Below are positions 13,712-25,948 of a DNA stretch of 64,000 nucleotides, piece after piece; position 1 is the first letter of the stretch; each line of letters begins with the position of its first letter. This DNA comes from Adiantum capillus-veneris (Eukaryota; Streptophyta; Polypodiopsida; Polypodiales; Pteridaceae), in NCBI GenBank assembly GCA_014529385.2, contig CM043970.1, positions 64,996,496 through 65,060,495 on the forward strand, read 5' to 3'. The translations under genes were made by a program, and so were the position numbers. The notes beneath the pieces were generated by a model. It did not search any database and was not told the DNA's origin. It was given only the letters and a program-made list of their open reading frames with translations.

Positions 13712-13818
13712 CCCGAAATTGTGCCGCAGTAATAGCCGCGGAAATGAACGCGGTAATGCAGCCAGTAGATCTCGCGGTAATATGCGCGGAAATTCAATTT
13801 TCAAATTTTTTTATAAAT
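13712..13818 (+). promoter_or_regulatory. Internal CACTA promoter with GCGGTAAT repeat cluster and TATA box
   Basis: Four or five copies or variants of the subterminal motif (CCGCAGTAAT, CGCGGAAAT, GCGGTAATG, GCGGTAATATG, GCGCGGAAAT) lie at 13720-13795, just ahead of TATAAAT at 13812-13818. The TNPA-like transcript would start just downstream, and the TNP2-like gene runs the other way from 13492. If TNPA binds these repeats as in En/Spm, the protein could regulate both genes. Confidence 0.55.
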
Positions 13819-13839
13819 AGGGGCACCCGCGTGCCCCGC

Positions 13840-16800
13840 GAAGTTCAAAGACCTAAAATTCGAATTTCATCGTCTTCTCTACAAAAGCCGAGAGCGCGAA
13901 CCTCACAACCTTGAGCTCTACCTCCATCTCTACTCTTCTACTCTCCACCATCTCTACTCTTCCACTCTCCTACCCTCTCCCAATAAGCTCTTCAATTCCA
14001 TGTAAGTTTTGTTGTTATGTTTTTTGATTTTTTCACATGCATACACACACACACGCATACACACATGCATACACTCATGCACACACATGCATACACATGC
14101 ATACACACCCACTAATTAGTGCATGTGTTCTTTACACACACTAATTAGTGTATGCATTATTCTAATGCACACACTTATTAGTGTAAGTAAAGACACACCA
14201 AAACCTAAATTTGTTAATTATTAGTTACTTGCAAAATTTAAACTTGTTAAATTTGTCAAATTTGTTAAATTTATTACTTGCAAAACCTAATATGTTAAAT
14301 TTGGGTTTGGCCATGCACACACTAATTAGTGTGTGCATTGGCCAATGTGATTGGTCAATGCACACACTAATTAGTGTGTGATTAGTGTGTGCATTGACCA
14401 ATGTGATTGATCAATGCACACACTAATTAGTGTGTGCATTGGTCAATGGGATTGGCCAATGCACACACTAATTAGTGTGTGCATTGGCCAATGTGATTGG
14501 TCAATGCACACACTAATTAGTTTGTGATTAGTGTGTGTGTTGGCCAATGTGATTGGTCAATGCACACACTAATTAGAGTGTGTTAACACACACTAATTTT
14601 TGTGTGATTAGTGTGTGCATTGGCCAATGTGATTGGTCAATGCACACACTAATTAGTGTGTAATGCACACTAATTTGGATTGACCAATGCACACACTAAT
14701 CACACACTAATTTGTGTGTGATTAGTGTGTGCATTGGCCAATGTGATTGGTCAATGTACACACTAATTAGTGTGTAATGCACACTAATTTGGATTGACCA
14801 ATGCACACACTAATCACACACTAAATAATGTGTGCATTGACCAATGTGATTGGCCAATCATGACATTAATTAGTGTGTGCATTGGTCAATGCACACACTA
14901 ATTAGTGTGTGTTAACACACACTAATTAGTGTATGTTAACACACACTAATTAGTGTGTGCACAAGCCAATTACCCAACCCAATGCACACACTAATTAGTG
15001 TATTTTAACACACACTAATTAGTGTGTGCACAAGCCAATGCACACACTAATTAGTGTATGTTAACAAACACTAATTAGTGTGCACAAGCCAATGCACACA
15101 CTAATTAGTGTATGTTAACACACACTAATTAGTGTGTGCACAAGCCAATTACACAAGCCAATGCACACACTAATTAGTGTATGTTAACAAACACTAATTA
15201 GTGTGTGCACAAGCCAATTACACAAGCCAATGCACACACTAATTAGTGTATGTTAACACACACTAATTAGTGTGTGCACAAGGCAATGCACACACTAATT
15301 AGTGTATGTTAACACACATTAATTAGTGTGTGCACAAGCCAATTACACAAGCCAACACTAATTATGTTAAATTAAATAGTAATCAACACAAAAACATAAA
15401 CATACCTCCATGATTAAGTCGTAGGTGACGTATTAGGCCCCAATGGTCGTTCAAGTGATCGCGCAATCGGTCACACTAATCATAAATACAATGATCTCTT
15501 ATTAGTCAATACATACACTAATATCTTATTAGCACTCAAGGCTTTGCAAGACTCTTTTATAGGTTGTAGACACACCTTGGATTCTTTCCACATTGGATTC
15601 TTTCAACATTGGATACTATAGAGAATCCAATGTTTGAAAAAAATCAATGTGTAAATTTTTAATCATATATTCGAATTTTATACCCTAGTTTAATCTTTGT
15701 TGTAATAAATGCAGACCATGTCTTTTTCTTCCACACCACGCTTTCGCAGCATTGAGGATTTCATGGTGGATGGGATGTCATATCCCAACGCTCTCTCTGC
15801 CTATCATTCACAGCCGTCACCTCAGTAGTCATCATAAGGGTTCGGATGGTTTCGAGACGCTCTTGGTGGGTCCGCTGTCGTACCTGTGACCGATCCAGAT
15901 GTGGAGAGGGCATTGCGTCTTCGTGCTGAGTGGTTAGGTTCGCAGCAAACCCTTATGCAGCGCTATTCACCGGCGCAGCTAGCAGCTTTTGGATTATTAG
16001 AGGTCTCTACTCCTACTGGTGGCACTCCATACCTACAGAGTTTTTCAGCTACAGCTCCAAGTTCAACTTTTCCTTCATAGGGTCCAACGCCCCAGGGTTC
16101 GACGCCGTTGGGTGCGACGCCACAGGGTCCGACGCCACGGGCGTCCACCTATCCATCACCTATCCCACCTTCTGTCCCAGATTCACGTCGGCGCTCTTCT
16201 GGCAGTCAGCGTCAGGGTAGCTCGCGCGCTAGCGCTGGTCGATCTTAACGAGGGAGCGAAGCTAGTTGTTGTTTTGGGGGGGGGGGGGGGGGGGGGGAGG
16301 GGAGTACTACAGATTCTCCTCCACATTCACCGCTCCCTGCTCCAACAGAAGATGAGGACCATGACATGCCTTCACCAGATGCTCGCGGGTTATACTACCA
16401 GGTTCATAGAGGAGGTATGGTGGATCTCGGGACAGCGCAGGGCAGGAGATTCCGCACACACGTCAACCAATTAATCCACTCCACATATATCAATTGTTTT
16501 CTCAAATTTGATCAGCAAGATCCCTACAACCTCACATATATAGAGACAACCATGCACATGCGTTTCCCCAACCCTAAGGGGCAACAATTCTCAAGGCAAT
16601 GGTTGCAAGAGCATGTCAAAACATTTCTCAAGAACAAAAAATCTAGTGTGAGAAGAGCTGCAAAGAAGACAATGGAGTCTCCAAAGCATAGCTATCGGCC
16701 AGGAAATGTCCATGATGTGGAGTGGGAGACAGCTATGGGCGAGAAAGAGGACAAAAGGGCAACGAGTGCGAGGATGTATACGCGTCAAGTTGAGGCCAGA

Positions 16801-17215
16801 TCCCATCAGACTCCTACGCATTATGGTTCGGGAGGAAAAATGGCTTGGAAAGACAAATATGTAAGTAAAAATATTTGTTTTATTGTAAAAAGTCTAATGT
16901 TTTTCATTTAATTAATTGGTTGCTATTTTTTGTCAGTATAACATTACCATGAATCGCCCGACCAGAGATGTGCATAGATATAGAGAGAACCATACCGAGT
17001 ATCAAACTTGGTGTTGGTTGTTTGAAAATCAAATGATCTCTCGAGAGGAGTTCAAAAATGCGTGCAGAAGTCTGCAACATGTAAGTTTAATTTTATTTAA
17101 ATAATCAAATTGTTGATTTTATATCAAATATTAAATAACAAAGTGTTAATAGTTTCTTTTTCTGGTTTTGCAGAGTCAAGGAGTTCCACGCGAAATGCCG
17201 CCATCTCCCCCATGA
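13840..17215 (+). pseudogene. TNPA-like CACTA protein gene with four in-frame stops
   Basis: A leader exon ends at 14001 (GTAAGT donor), an intron runs 14002-15714 (CAG acceptor), and the coding frame starts at ATG 15718. Coding exons are 15718-16860, 16937-17080 and 17174-17215, all joined in phase 0 with GT-AG introns, ending in TGA at 17213. The product (about 440 codons) has a Pro/Gln/Ser-rich N-terminus, a poly-Gly run from a 22-G tract (16276-16297), and a basic DNA-binding-like domain (RFPNPKGQQFSRQWLQEHVK region, 16540-16700). I place it with CACTA TNPA/ptta proteins by position, domain character and partner gene; the similarity is not strong enough to be certain. In-frame stops at 15826, 15835, 16078 and 16246 are all TAG or TAA where Gln codons fit. 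Confidence 0.62.
14040..15360. repeat. Palindromic minisatellite array in the TNPA-like leader intron
   Basis: Dozens of copies of CACACACTAATTAGTGTGTG, itself a palindrome, alternate with a second palindrome CATTGGCCAATG and spacers such as TGATTGGTCAATG or CACAAGCCAATTACACAAG. Units vary in length and order, so this is an evolving minisatellite rather than a fixed-period satellite. Every unit can form a hairpin. It lies wholly within the intron 14002-15714 of the CACTA element. Confidence 0.93.
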
Positions 17216-17529
17216 GCATCCTCTATTTTGTATACGCGGGCCCCGTTTGCCCTATCCCACATGACCATACTCTATTTTGTACACGCGGGCTTTTTTTGCC
17301 CTTTATGTAAATGCAATACCTATCATTTTTTGGCTCAATACCTCCCCCAATTGTAATTCCACTTATGTAAATGAAATTATCAATCTTTTTTTATTGTCCA
17401 ATTGTGATATTTTGTTGTAATTAATAATAATTTTGTAAAATATCTTAAATAAATGAAAAAATAGTTGACCTTTTGGATGGTCCTGCAAAGGACAATCCAA
17501 ACGGTCATCTGTTTTTTTATAATAAACCC

Positions 17530-17752
17530 GCCCGCGATAATGCCTGCGATAACATCGACGCGGTAACTGTCGAGGGTATGCTTGCAGTAAACGACGCGGT
17601 AATATAGCCGCAGCCATTACCGCGACTGTTACCACTAGACCATTACCGCAAATGTTGCCGCAGTATTTTTTGCATACGAGAATTTTCATATTCCAAATTT
17701 GTTTGTTTTTTTGCGGTAATGTGAGCGATAATACCACGCATATGTTATAGTG
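17530..17752. repeat. Right subterminal repeats and terminal inverted repeat of the CACTA element
   Basis: GCGGTAA occurs at 17560, 17596 and 17713; ATTACCGC at 17616 and 17642; GCGATAA variants at 17534, 17546 and 17724. The terminus ends TTATAGTG at 17752, the complement of CACTATAA. Confidence 0.8.
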
Positions 17753-18451
17753 ATATATATATATAGTATTAAGAACATCAGAAAAACACACCAACCTCAA
17801 GCTCAGACCGAGCCTTGAGCTTTACTTACTATTACAAGTTGTCGTCATGATATGTATGGCTCTAGACCAATCCTCTGAGGCTTGTTTGCCTCCGATCATG
17901 TGGATCGTCACTTTGCTATCTTGTATGATTTCACAAAAGCTTGCCACAGCCAAATCCCCCTCAAACACGCGGCGGTTCCTTGGGCAAAAGATATATTTTT
18001 TATAGGTTTGCTAGTTCAATCAAGCAAATCAATCGAATGGGATAAATTTTATCAGGTGACAGTTGGTCTAAAGCTCCTCGTGAGGACTAGAACAAAAATC
18101 TTGCACGCATAGGCACAAATAAATTTTAGTAAGTTTCATCACCTTCAAATTTTAAACTTAGGAAGTTTCGTCACCTTAATTTTAACCTTCAACTTTACAT
18201 TTGAAGGTTTCGTTGCCTGGTAAATTTCATTAGGTAAATTGTATGTATTTAAATGTTTTAACACTAAAGATCTTTAAATTTTGTAAGTTTCTTCACCTTC
18301 TAGTTTGAATCTCATACGAAAATCAAAGATTTGTGGGTGGGATTGCACTAAACTTAGGTTCTTTGCAAGTAATTGCACATGTGAGCTTCCGCACAACATA
18401 ATGACAAACTGCAAGTCTTACCATGTGTCTCGATTTTTCCCATTTTGTGGG

Positions 18452-18486
<35 letters not shown>

Positions 18487-19793
18487 CTAGAAAATAGGAG
18501 GTTAGTGAATGCCTTCTATTGACCCTTGGCCTCTTGAACAAATCATGGATCAAGCATAGCTTTCTAGCTTCCCCAGACTTTGAATAGATGGGTTCATTAG
18601 GAGCAAGTGGGCCGCTCTCATTTGTTTGTGCTAGTGGAGGCCATGGTGATGGTGATGGAAGGATGCACCACGCCCACATTGCAGCTAGAAGATGTCATCA
18701 CAAAGGCAGCCAATTATGGAATTCTTGAAGGGCCATGCATATAAGTGTTAGCAGACGGAAGCTGGCTTGACTCATGTCTTCAAGCCGGTGGTGGCGGCCA
18801 CTGACTGTGGCCCGATAATTAATCTAGATGGAACTTATCAATGTATGGTCCAAGTATGTATTATTTTCCATGGAGAGCACAAGGCGGTCATTAGCTCCCA
18901 CTCTAGCTGTGTGTCGTCATCTGGTCGGGCGCCCCACATCGCAACGAGGGCATACATACAAGTATAATTAATCAGGCATATTGCAATGCTGACCGTCGTC
19001 AAATAAGCATGGAATGTGATCACGTGAACCTCACAATAATATTCACAGTACCATTGCTAATGGTAGCAAATGATAGAAGTCGTTGTGCAAGCAAGTGTTT
19101 GGTCATGCAGATGGCGCTTCCTAATTCTAGCCTATACGCTTTCATCATGCACAAGGCCAATGGTTGTACTCGAACCTCGTTGCAAATGGCCACCTGCATC
19201 TTTGTTTGGCGTTTTCAAATGCATGCATGAAGCATTAAGGTTCTATGGATGCAAGCGGCTTATAGGGCCGGATGGTACTGTGAAGATGCCAAAACGGAGC
19301 TGGGTGACGACTGCTGGTTGCAGATTATTGAATTATGGGGTAGACTAATGAGCATGCTGAAACAAGCAAGGTACAAGCCAATGGTCGACTTCGAGAATGA
19401 TCATGTGAGAGGCAGTCATGATCAGTACGTGTGGCCGGATGGTGGGAAGATAAAGTAATCAAGTGCGGCGAATGCATGTATTACTATTGGTGCATCTTGC
19501 ATCACTCATCAAGATTTTTTTAGCGATGCACAATTAATGTTGTTACAAACCTCAGTCGGTTCTTAATTAATATCGTCAATTACTACGTAGATTAGTCCAC
19601 TATAGACTTGGAATTTGGCACCACAGATTCCATGCTATGATCAAATGTCACCATTGCTTAAGTCTCCATGAAGTATTTACATATGGGAATTATTTTTTTA
19701 CGAAGAGGTTTACAAGTTGAAAACCAGATTTTAAAGAGAAACTTGATTATGAAGGAAAGTATGTGTGAGTATGTGAATGGTGCAAGCACGTGG

Positions 19794-19837
<44 letters not shown>

Positions 19838-20222
19838 CGCGCGCGCGCGCGCACACACACACACAGTCTTGAGCCGAAAGACCTTGGCATGTCTCTTTGG
19901 ATTGTTCTTTTAATGATATGAATCTTCGTGCTTCCCTCTTATCTCTTATTCAAGGGGTCACTACAATAGAAATATGTATATCACGTGGGTCCAACAATTA
20001 TGATTATTTTTATATTCTATATATTTTCACATTTTGACAGACAAAAAAGTGTTGAAAACATTATAATGGAAAAGAATCTACAGATTGAATAGGAAAATGG
20101 TTTCTTCTATTGGTGGAATATTCATAATTAAAGGGCTTTACAAGTATTTCTTGAACGCACGTGATATATAGGTTTTACATAAAGTGACTCCCTCTCCCCT
20201 TAAGTCTCTTACTATGCAATGT
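17753..20222. other. Stretch with microsatellites, no recognised gene
   Basis: Short open frames (17882-18112, 19070-19348 and 19249-19458, all plus) have no family motif. Simple repeats are (GA)n at 18457-18483 and a three-part (CT)n(CG)n(CA)n tract at 19795-19865. Nothing else is evident. Confidence 0.5.
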
Positions 20223-20395
20223 TTTTTTTGTTTTCTCTCTCTTCTCTTCATCTTCTTTCTCTCTGCATAGCTCTACTGTGCTCTCATTAAAAAAATGAAC
20301 AAAAAAGTGTATCAATTTTTTTTTTGTTTTCTCTCTCTTCTCTTCAGCTTCTTTCTCTCTGCATAGCTCTATTGTGCTCTCACCAAAAAAAAAAA
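20223..20395. repeat. Tandem duplication of about 95 bp
   Basis: The segment beginning with a T-run and TGTTTTCTCTCTCTTCTCTTC and ending GCTCTCA(T/C) followed by an A-run occurs twice in tandem with few differences. Confidence 0.8.
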
Positions 20396-20439
20396 AAAAC
20401 GAACAACAAAAAAGACTGTATCATGCAGAAAATACTGGC

Positions 20440-21110
20440 TCTATGTGGCTTTTATTAAAGCGAATCTCGCAAGATCCCCTTCTTCCCGTCTCTGCCTGCT
20501 CGCGAGGAGCTGTCCTTCACCATGCCATCGTGGCATCTCCTCATCCTTGCACCCTTCGTCTACATCGCCATCGTCGACGTCAGAGCTGGAGCCATTGAAG
20601 TTGTCGTTGATGGCAGCAGAAGGGGAAGACGTTTCGGGGCGCCGCAGTTGGCCACCATGCCAAGGAGGCGAGCACTCATTCTCAAAATGGCGGGCTGTCC
20701 TGTCATCCACCACAACTATGTCAGACAAATAGACGATTCGCATTAGCACCTCCAAGTCTTCAACGTGAGGAGGAAGAGAGAGACCAACACAAAAAATGAC
20801 CTGCAATTGTCCGTCCACTTTTGTCTCTGTCCTCATCCCATGTCCTTGTGAGCTCCACTGTAGAGCACAGATCACTCTCTGCACCCGTACCCCGTTGGAT
20901 GCAAGCATTCCATGTGATTAATCCCACCTCCACCTCAGCGTTCATCTCCCTTTGCACCAACATGTCGTCCCCGACAGTCTCTCACAAGCCACAACTGTTC
21001 TTGCCACAGCCTGTCACATATCCCGATGACCCCCCCCCCTCTCCAAGGCTCTTGCTATCGGTCGATGCTTTACTGATTTGCTTTTGTCCCTATCATCAAG
21101 CAGAACCACT

Positions 21111-21181
<71 letters not shown>

Positions 21182-21760
21182 CATCGTCAGAGCCCTTTAA
21201 TCATCAGCTGGACCACCTCCGCCCTGTGCATGAAAATGATGAGCCACTCAATCTCATTCTCGTCCGACTCTACGCCTCCAAGCCTCTTCGTCATCACCTT
21301 GAGCAATATGGAAATGGTTTCTACTACCTGCCGTGAAAGCCATATTGCTCTAATCCAATTATATATATCGCCTATTCGGTCTCCCTCTATTACGCCGATC
21401 GTAGCAGTTGTGCAATACCAACCAAGGCGCAAGAGAAAGCATCGACGCTCTACGCAGCTGCACCATAGGCGTTCCTTGCAGGAAAACACACCATAGGCAC
21501 ATCGTAGATTCGCAAAGATTTCTCTCTTTGATCTCTCTTTGTGTGCATCTCGATTGACCGACAGATTCGCCCTTCACTTTCTCTTTGCATTGACCTTTTG
21601 TTCCCCTTGCACGTGTCGACTCCCTCCCCTTTCCTCTTTGATGACCAAGGGGATCTTCTTAGATTCCACTTAACAAAAACGGGGTTCAACCCTAGTGGCT
21701 TAAATTATGCTTGCTCAATGTATAGCTGGAATCCCAACTACAAAGTTGTGAAAATATTCT
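20440..21760. other. GC-richer stretch without recognised gene; (GA)n at 21114-21179
   Basis: Open frames on both strands (for example 20441-20908 minus, 20821-21336 plus) have no family motif; those crossing the GA tract encode only Arg-Glu repeats. A (CT)n tract lies at 21826-21851, just beyond it. Confidence 0.4.
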
Positions 21761-21819
21761 AAGGATAGAGAGTGTGGTTTTTAATGTAAGAGGGATGAAT
21801 CCTTTCAAAAACAAGGAAG

Positions 21820-21851
<32 letters not shown>

Positions 21852-21981
21852 CCCCCAATATTTTGAAGTCAATAAGAGAGCCTACTTTGATTTGAAATCA
21901 TGTGTATGCAAGGGAATATCAATTGTTGGTTCCCTTTGATTTTCAAGAATTCTTCTTTGAAACCTTGGTAGCATATATACT

Positions 21982-23292
21982 CTTTTTTTTTTTTTTTTTG
22001 CCATAGTTACAATTGTGATCGGAGAGAATTTATATTAACTCTAGAAGAATACAAATGCCCACAAGCACTACATGTCCTTTGGGGGGATGAGGGTTTCAAC
22101 AGAGGCTTGTACACAAGTACAGATACAATACTAGCGGTTATAAACCTATCCTCTTGAATGTTCCAAGCAGCTCAGTGCGTGAGTCCAATATTCATCCTTA
22201 TCCATTGACCCTCTTCTAGATCCAACACCATGGATGAGCTCAGTGCTCATGCGCACAATATCATCGAAACAAGCTACAGCCAGCTTTGCCTCAAATACCC
22301 AAAGATTCCTAGACTTCCAGGCCTGATTTAGGTAATGGCTTTGGAATCCATGACCTTCCAAGATCAGGTCATCATTAAATAAAATTGTCTCCCAAGTTCT
22401 TCGTACCCATTTGCACACCTTAGCGGCCAGCCCCCATGAAGTAGGGCAAATGATGAATAGATGCAAAAGGGGGTCTTCGGAGGCTGACCTACATCCAAAG
22501 TGGATGTCAAAGCCGAGCACTCTAGTTTTCACCTTAACACCAGTAGGCAAGGCTCCCATAGCACCTTCCAGATGAATACATGTATCTGGTCATTGAGTCT
22601 CCCAGATGTCCTTAACACTCTTTTGCCAGTGCTCTTCAGGCAAATTTTTCTTCCAGATTTTGGTGAGCGGGACAAACCAATCCACTTTGTATATCAGCAC
22701 ATTATAGGTATTTTGTGTCTTGGGAAGCGTGCACACTCTATCCTTCAGACAATGCTAGGCTCTCCAATCAATTTCTGATCCATTAATAGGTGGAGGTGAG
22801 GCTGCAAACACTTCCAAGAGTCTACCGATTAGAAGCCTTTTGTACATACCCAAGTTATGTTGCATCACTACAAGCTCCACATCCTTCCAACAAAATCTTT
22901 TATCATCCCAAAGATGATAGAGTTTAGAAATTCCTTTGTTGTTTGACAAGCGTGCAACTTCCCTCAAGAAGGGGTCCAAGGAACCCTTCCCACATTTTGA
23001 GAGCCAGGGCGACCGGTTGAGAGAGGAATTCCTGAAGTATCTGAAATTTTTCCCCTCTTTCAAGGTTGAAGCGGTATTGTTGCACTTTCGTGCAAGCTCC
23101 TTTGTGCAGCCTCCAAGCTTCAAGAGTGTCCAAAAGGGCGCCAAGATCTTGTCCTGCACTGTGGCATTCTTCCAAGTGCCCTCTTTCGAGGCAAGCTTTG
23201 CTTCCTTAATCATATCCCATGCAATAATAGCCAGATCCTCCTTTTGGTCGCATATATACTGATGCACTACCACTCCATGTTTCACCCCTATA
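21982..23292 (-). mobile_element. 5'-truncated LINE insertion with poly(A) tail and 13-bp target duplication
   Basis: The minus-strand element ends in a poly(A) tail, seen as a T-run at about 21983-21999. The target duplication TAGCATATATACT is found at 21969-21981 and 23293-23305. The body carries the end of a LINE ORF2 and nothing upstream of it, as in 5'-truncated target-primed insertions. The 5' junction holds an inverted copy of flanking DNA, described separately. Confidence 0.82.
22146..23285 (-). pseudogene. LINE ORF2 C-terminal fragment (post-RT region with zf-RVT-like segment)
   Basis: Two open segments, 22755-23285 and 22146-22559, are joined by sequence open except for stops. The layout is that of plant LINE ORF2 ends: a Trp-rich connecting region (W...LTKIWKKNLPEEHW at about 22640) leads into LPTGVKVKTRVLGFDIHFG, then CRSASEDPLLHLFIICP, the zf-RVT-like pattern (C...E...HLF..C). 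The reverse transcriptase and endonuclease domains are missing through 5' truncation. Stops, for example between the two open segments, make it a pseudogene. Confidence 0.72.
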
Positions 23293-23342
23293 TAGCATAT
23301 ATACTTCTATATAGGGTTGAAACATGGAGTGGTAGTGCATCA
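23260..23342. repeat. 36-bp inverted repeat at the LINE 5' junction
   Basis: The arms 23260-23295 and 23307-23342 are complementary at 35 of 36 positions, with a spacer of about 11 bp. The right arm is flanking target DNA. The left arm is its inverted copy attached to the LINE 5' end. Confidence 0.92.
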
Positions 23343-24290
23343 GAATCTCCACTAGAAAAGAGATTGAGAATTCTCAAGCATATCTTCTTACATTTTTTCT
23401 CCATAGCAAAGATACAAACACCTTACATACTCCTCCTTGAATCAAGATCACTTCCCCTTGAGGTTATAGACATGGAACGAGTTTTGAAGTACATTATTTA
23501 AATACATTAAATCTCTCTTAACATTGTAAGGGAGGAAAATAACAAATTTGAGAAGACTAGTAGAAGCAAATAATCCAGCTCAGGATGAATGGGAGAAATT
23601 TCAAAGTGGTAAGAATATGGACAGCTTAAAGCAAGTGCTTTATGATGCATTACTAGACCCTTTTGAGAATGAGGCTCTCCCACAATGCAAACGTTTCATG
23701 ACATGAGAAGAATTTAGAGACTCACACTTTATGCATTGCCCTTCTCACATTGCACTATCAATCACAGAAGAATCTTTTGCTCTAAGAGAGGAGACCATAC
23801 TCAGCTATTAAAACTTGAACCTATCCCCTCACGTCATACAATTTGCACCATCTATACTATATATGAAACAACTTAAAAATTTCAAAGAAGGAGAGACCCT
23901 CCATGTGTCACATTCTGCTTCATTTCAAAAAGAACCTTTCAAGAACTTTTAATTGAAAATGCAAAAGGTAAGGGTAAGTACTAGGATGGTAGAAAATGAA
24001 AAGACTTCAGGGACTCATGGCATTGGAAAGTCAAAAAGACTTTAGTACTCTATCTAAATTTATAATACTTAAGTTTATAGCTTTTGGAGGCTACTTTACT
24101 CATGCCTCAATTTCAAAGCTAACCACTAATTACTTTTATTTTTGAAAATTATTTGAAGAGTGGCTTTCTTTACATTTTGAAGGCCATAAAGAATTTTTCT
24201 CCATGTGTTGCTCGATACATCTCCTTTCAAAGGTTTGCATGGACCTTCTATGTCGTAAATGATTTTTGACATCGATGTTTGAAGTTCAAA
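23343..24290. other. Stretch with a coding-like trace, no recognised gene
   Basis: Plus-strand sequence from about 23525 to 23705 is open and reads like protein (KNMDSLKQVLYDALLDPFE region); a further interrupted segment follows to about 23950. No family is recognised. It may be a relic of a gene or element. Confidence 0.25.
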
Positions 24291-24298
24291 AGTTAGAT

Positions 24299-24301
24299 GC
24301 A

Positions 24302-24350
<49 letters not shown>

Positions 24351-24527
24351 TTCTCTCGATGTGTGTGTGAATATAAGAGACAAAATCGACGTACCATTTT
24401 TCGAGTTGTTGGCGCATTGTACGAAGGCTTTTCACATTTGCATTACATTTAATAAAGTACATTGAGCTCGATAATTCAACGATAGGAGTCCAACAATATG
24501 TTTTGGATATCCTGAACGCATTATGTA

Positions 24528-24591
<64 letters not shown>

Positions 24592-24595
24592 CATG

Positions 24596-24648
<53 letters not shown>

Positions 24649-24690
24649 ACCATTCACTATAGCATGTGTGAGTGAGTGTGTGTGTGTCTA

Positions 24691-24723
<33 letters not shown>

Positions 24724-25894
24724 GGGTGAGAGGGCTCTCACACTGGCACTAGAGAGAGAGGGGAGGGAGAATAAGTATTGGTTTTACAATCAACAGTCAA
24801 CAAAGCTAAAACCGATGAAATCCACAATCGAAAATCAAAAATAAAAAATCGACATCGACATCTACGAAATTGACAATATACAAAATTGAGAGTTGAAGCA
24901 ATTTAGAAAGTTCAATCCGACAAATCTAAGGCAAAAGATGTGCAAGCCCAAGGTAGGAGCAGACCTCAACAAACGGGAAAGGTGGATGACGGGAGGAAAC
25001 TGCAATAATTCTCGGCTATTTTTGAAAGTTCTTACGCTAGATTTCTTTGAGCTTTGTTAGTGCTCTTGCCTTTGGGTTGACTTGGAATTCAAAGGTGAAT
25101 CTCAAAATTTGTAAGTGGCATTATTGCACTAAATCTAGGTTTTCTCGAGCGTTTAAAGACAATTAAAATTTTTGACGCAAATCTCAAAATTTTGTAAGGG
25201 GGGTTACACTAAATCCACTCGAGGCATATCGCTTTCTCTTAAAAACTTAGAAAACTTGCATATGAGAAACTTTAGAGGCAACTTGATTATATTTGAAAGC
25301 TTTTACACTCAATTTCTCTATACTTTTAGGTTTTCTCACCTTCGAATCTATAATTTAGAGATAAATTTAAAAATTTACAAGTGGGATTACACTAAATTGA
25401 GGATTTATCAAGCATTTGGCTATACTATATCTTTTGTTCAAACCTTTTAGAGGTAAACTTACTCTATTCAAAGGTTTTTGCACTAAACTTCTCTACACTT
25501 TGTAGATTCTTTAAACATTAATTTATCTTCTCTAGCCTTTGTAGTTTCTTTTTTTCTTTTTCATGCTCTTAAGAGTATGATTTGAATTAACTAGAAAAGA
25601 ACACATGTAGACCTTGGCATATCCTTTACACAGGGGTCTCCAATCAATACAACATATTCACATTGTGACCCAAAACATACCCAAAATTTTTACAAGAACA
25701 CTATATTTCTATCAAGGACCTATCTTCTTCTTCTCAACAAGCCACTTCCTCCTGCTTGATAACAACCATTCATAATTAAACATAAATCTCAAAAAAGTTA
25801 GATGGGATTATACTAAACTTAAGTTTTTTCCTCCAATTGTTGTGGGTGTCCTAACATTCAAATTAAAGTTTACGAGTGTGTGGCCCTTCCTATG

Positions 25895-25948
<54 letters not shown>

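Larger units (their letters stand above)
10207..17752. mobile_element. CACTA (En/Spm) DNA transposon, about 7.5 kb
   Basis: The right end, read inward on the minus strand, begins CACTATAACATATGCG then TGGTATTATCGC. The left end (10207 on) reads TATAAC, TATGAGAGAT, CGTGGTGTTTACCGC, so the two termini are inverted repeats, with the left terminal CAC mutated to GGA. Both subterminal regions are filled with GCGGTAAT/ATTACCGC repeats. Inside are the two genes typical of CACTA elements: TNP2-like (minus, 10635-13492) and TNPA-like (plus, exons to 17215), diverging from a central promoter region. I see no matching 3-bp target duplication (AGT versus ATA), consistent with a damaged left end. The TNP2-like gene lacks its catalytic domain, so this copy should be non-autonomous. 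Confidence 0.82.

Noticed and set aside
14040-15360. CRISPR-like regular repeats
   Set aside because: Units are palindromic and vary in spacing and length, with no unique spacers, and the array lies in a spliced intron of a eukaryotic transposon.
19070-19458. Possible gene from overlapping plus-strand ORFs
   Set aside because: Two frames overlap without a motif or splice logic; I could not support either.
20441-20908. 155-codon minus-strand ORF as a host gene
   Set aside because: No family motif, overlapping ORFs of similar length on the plus strand, and no promoter or splice evidence.
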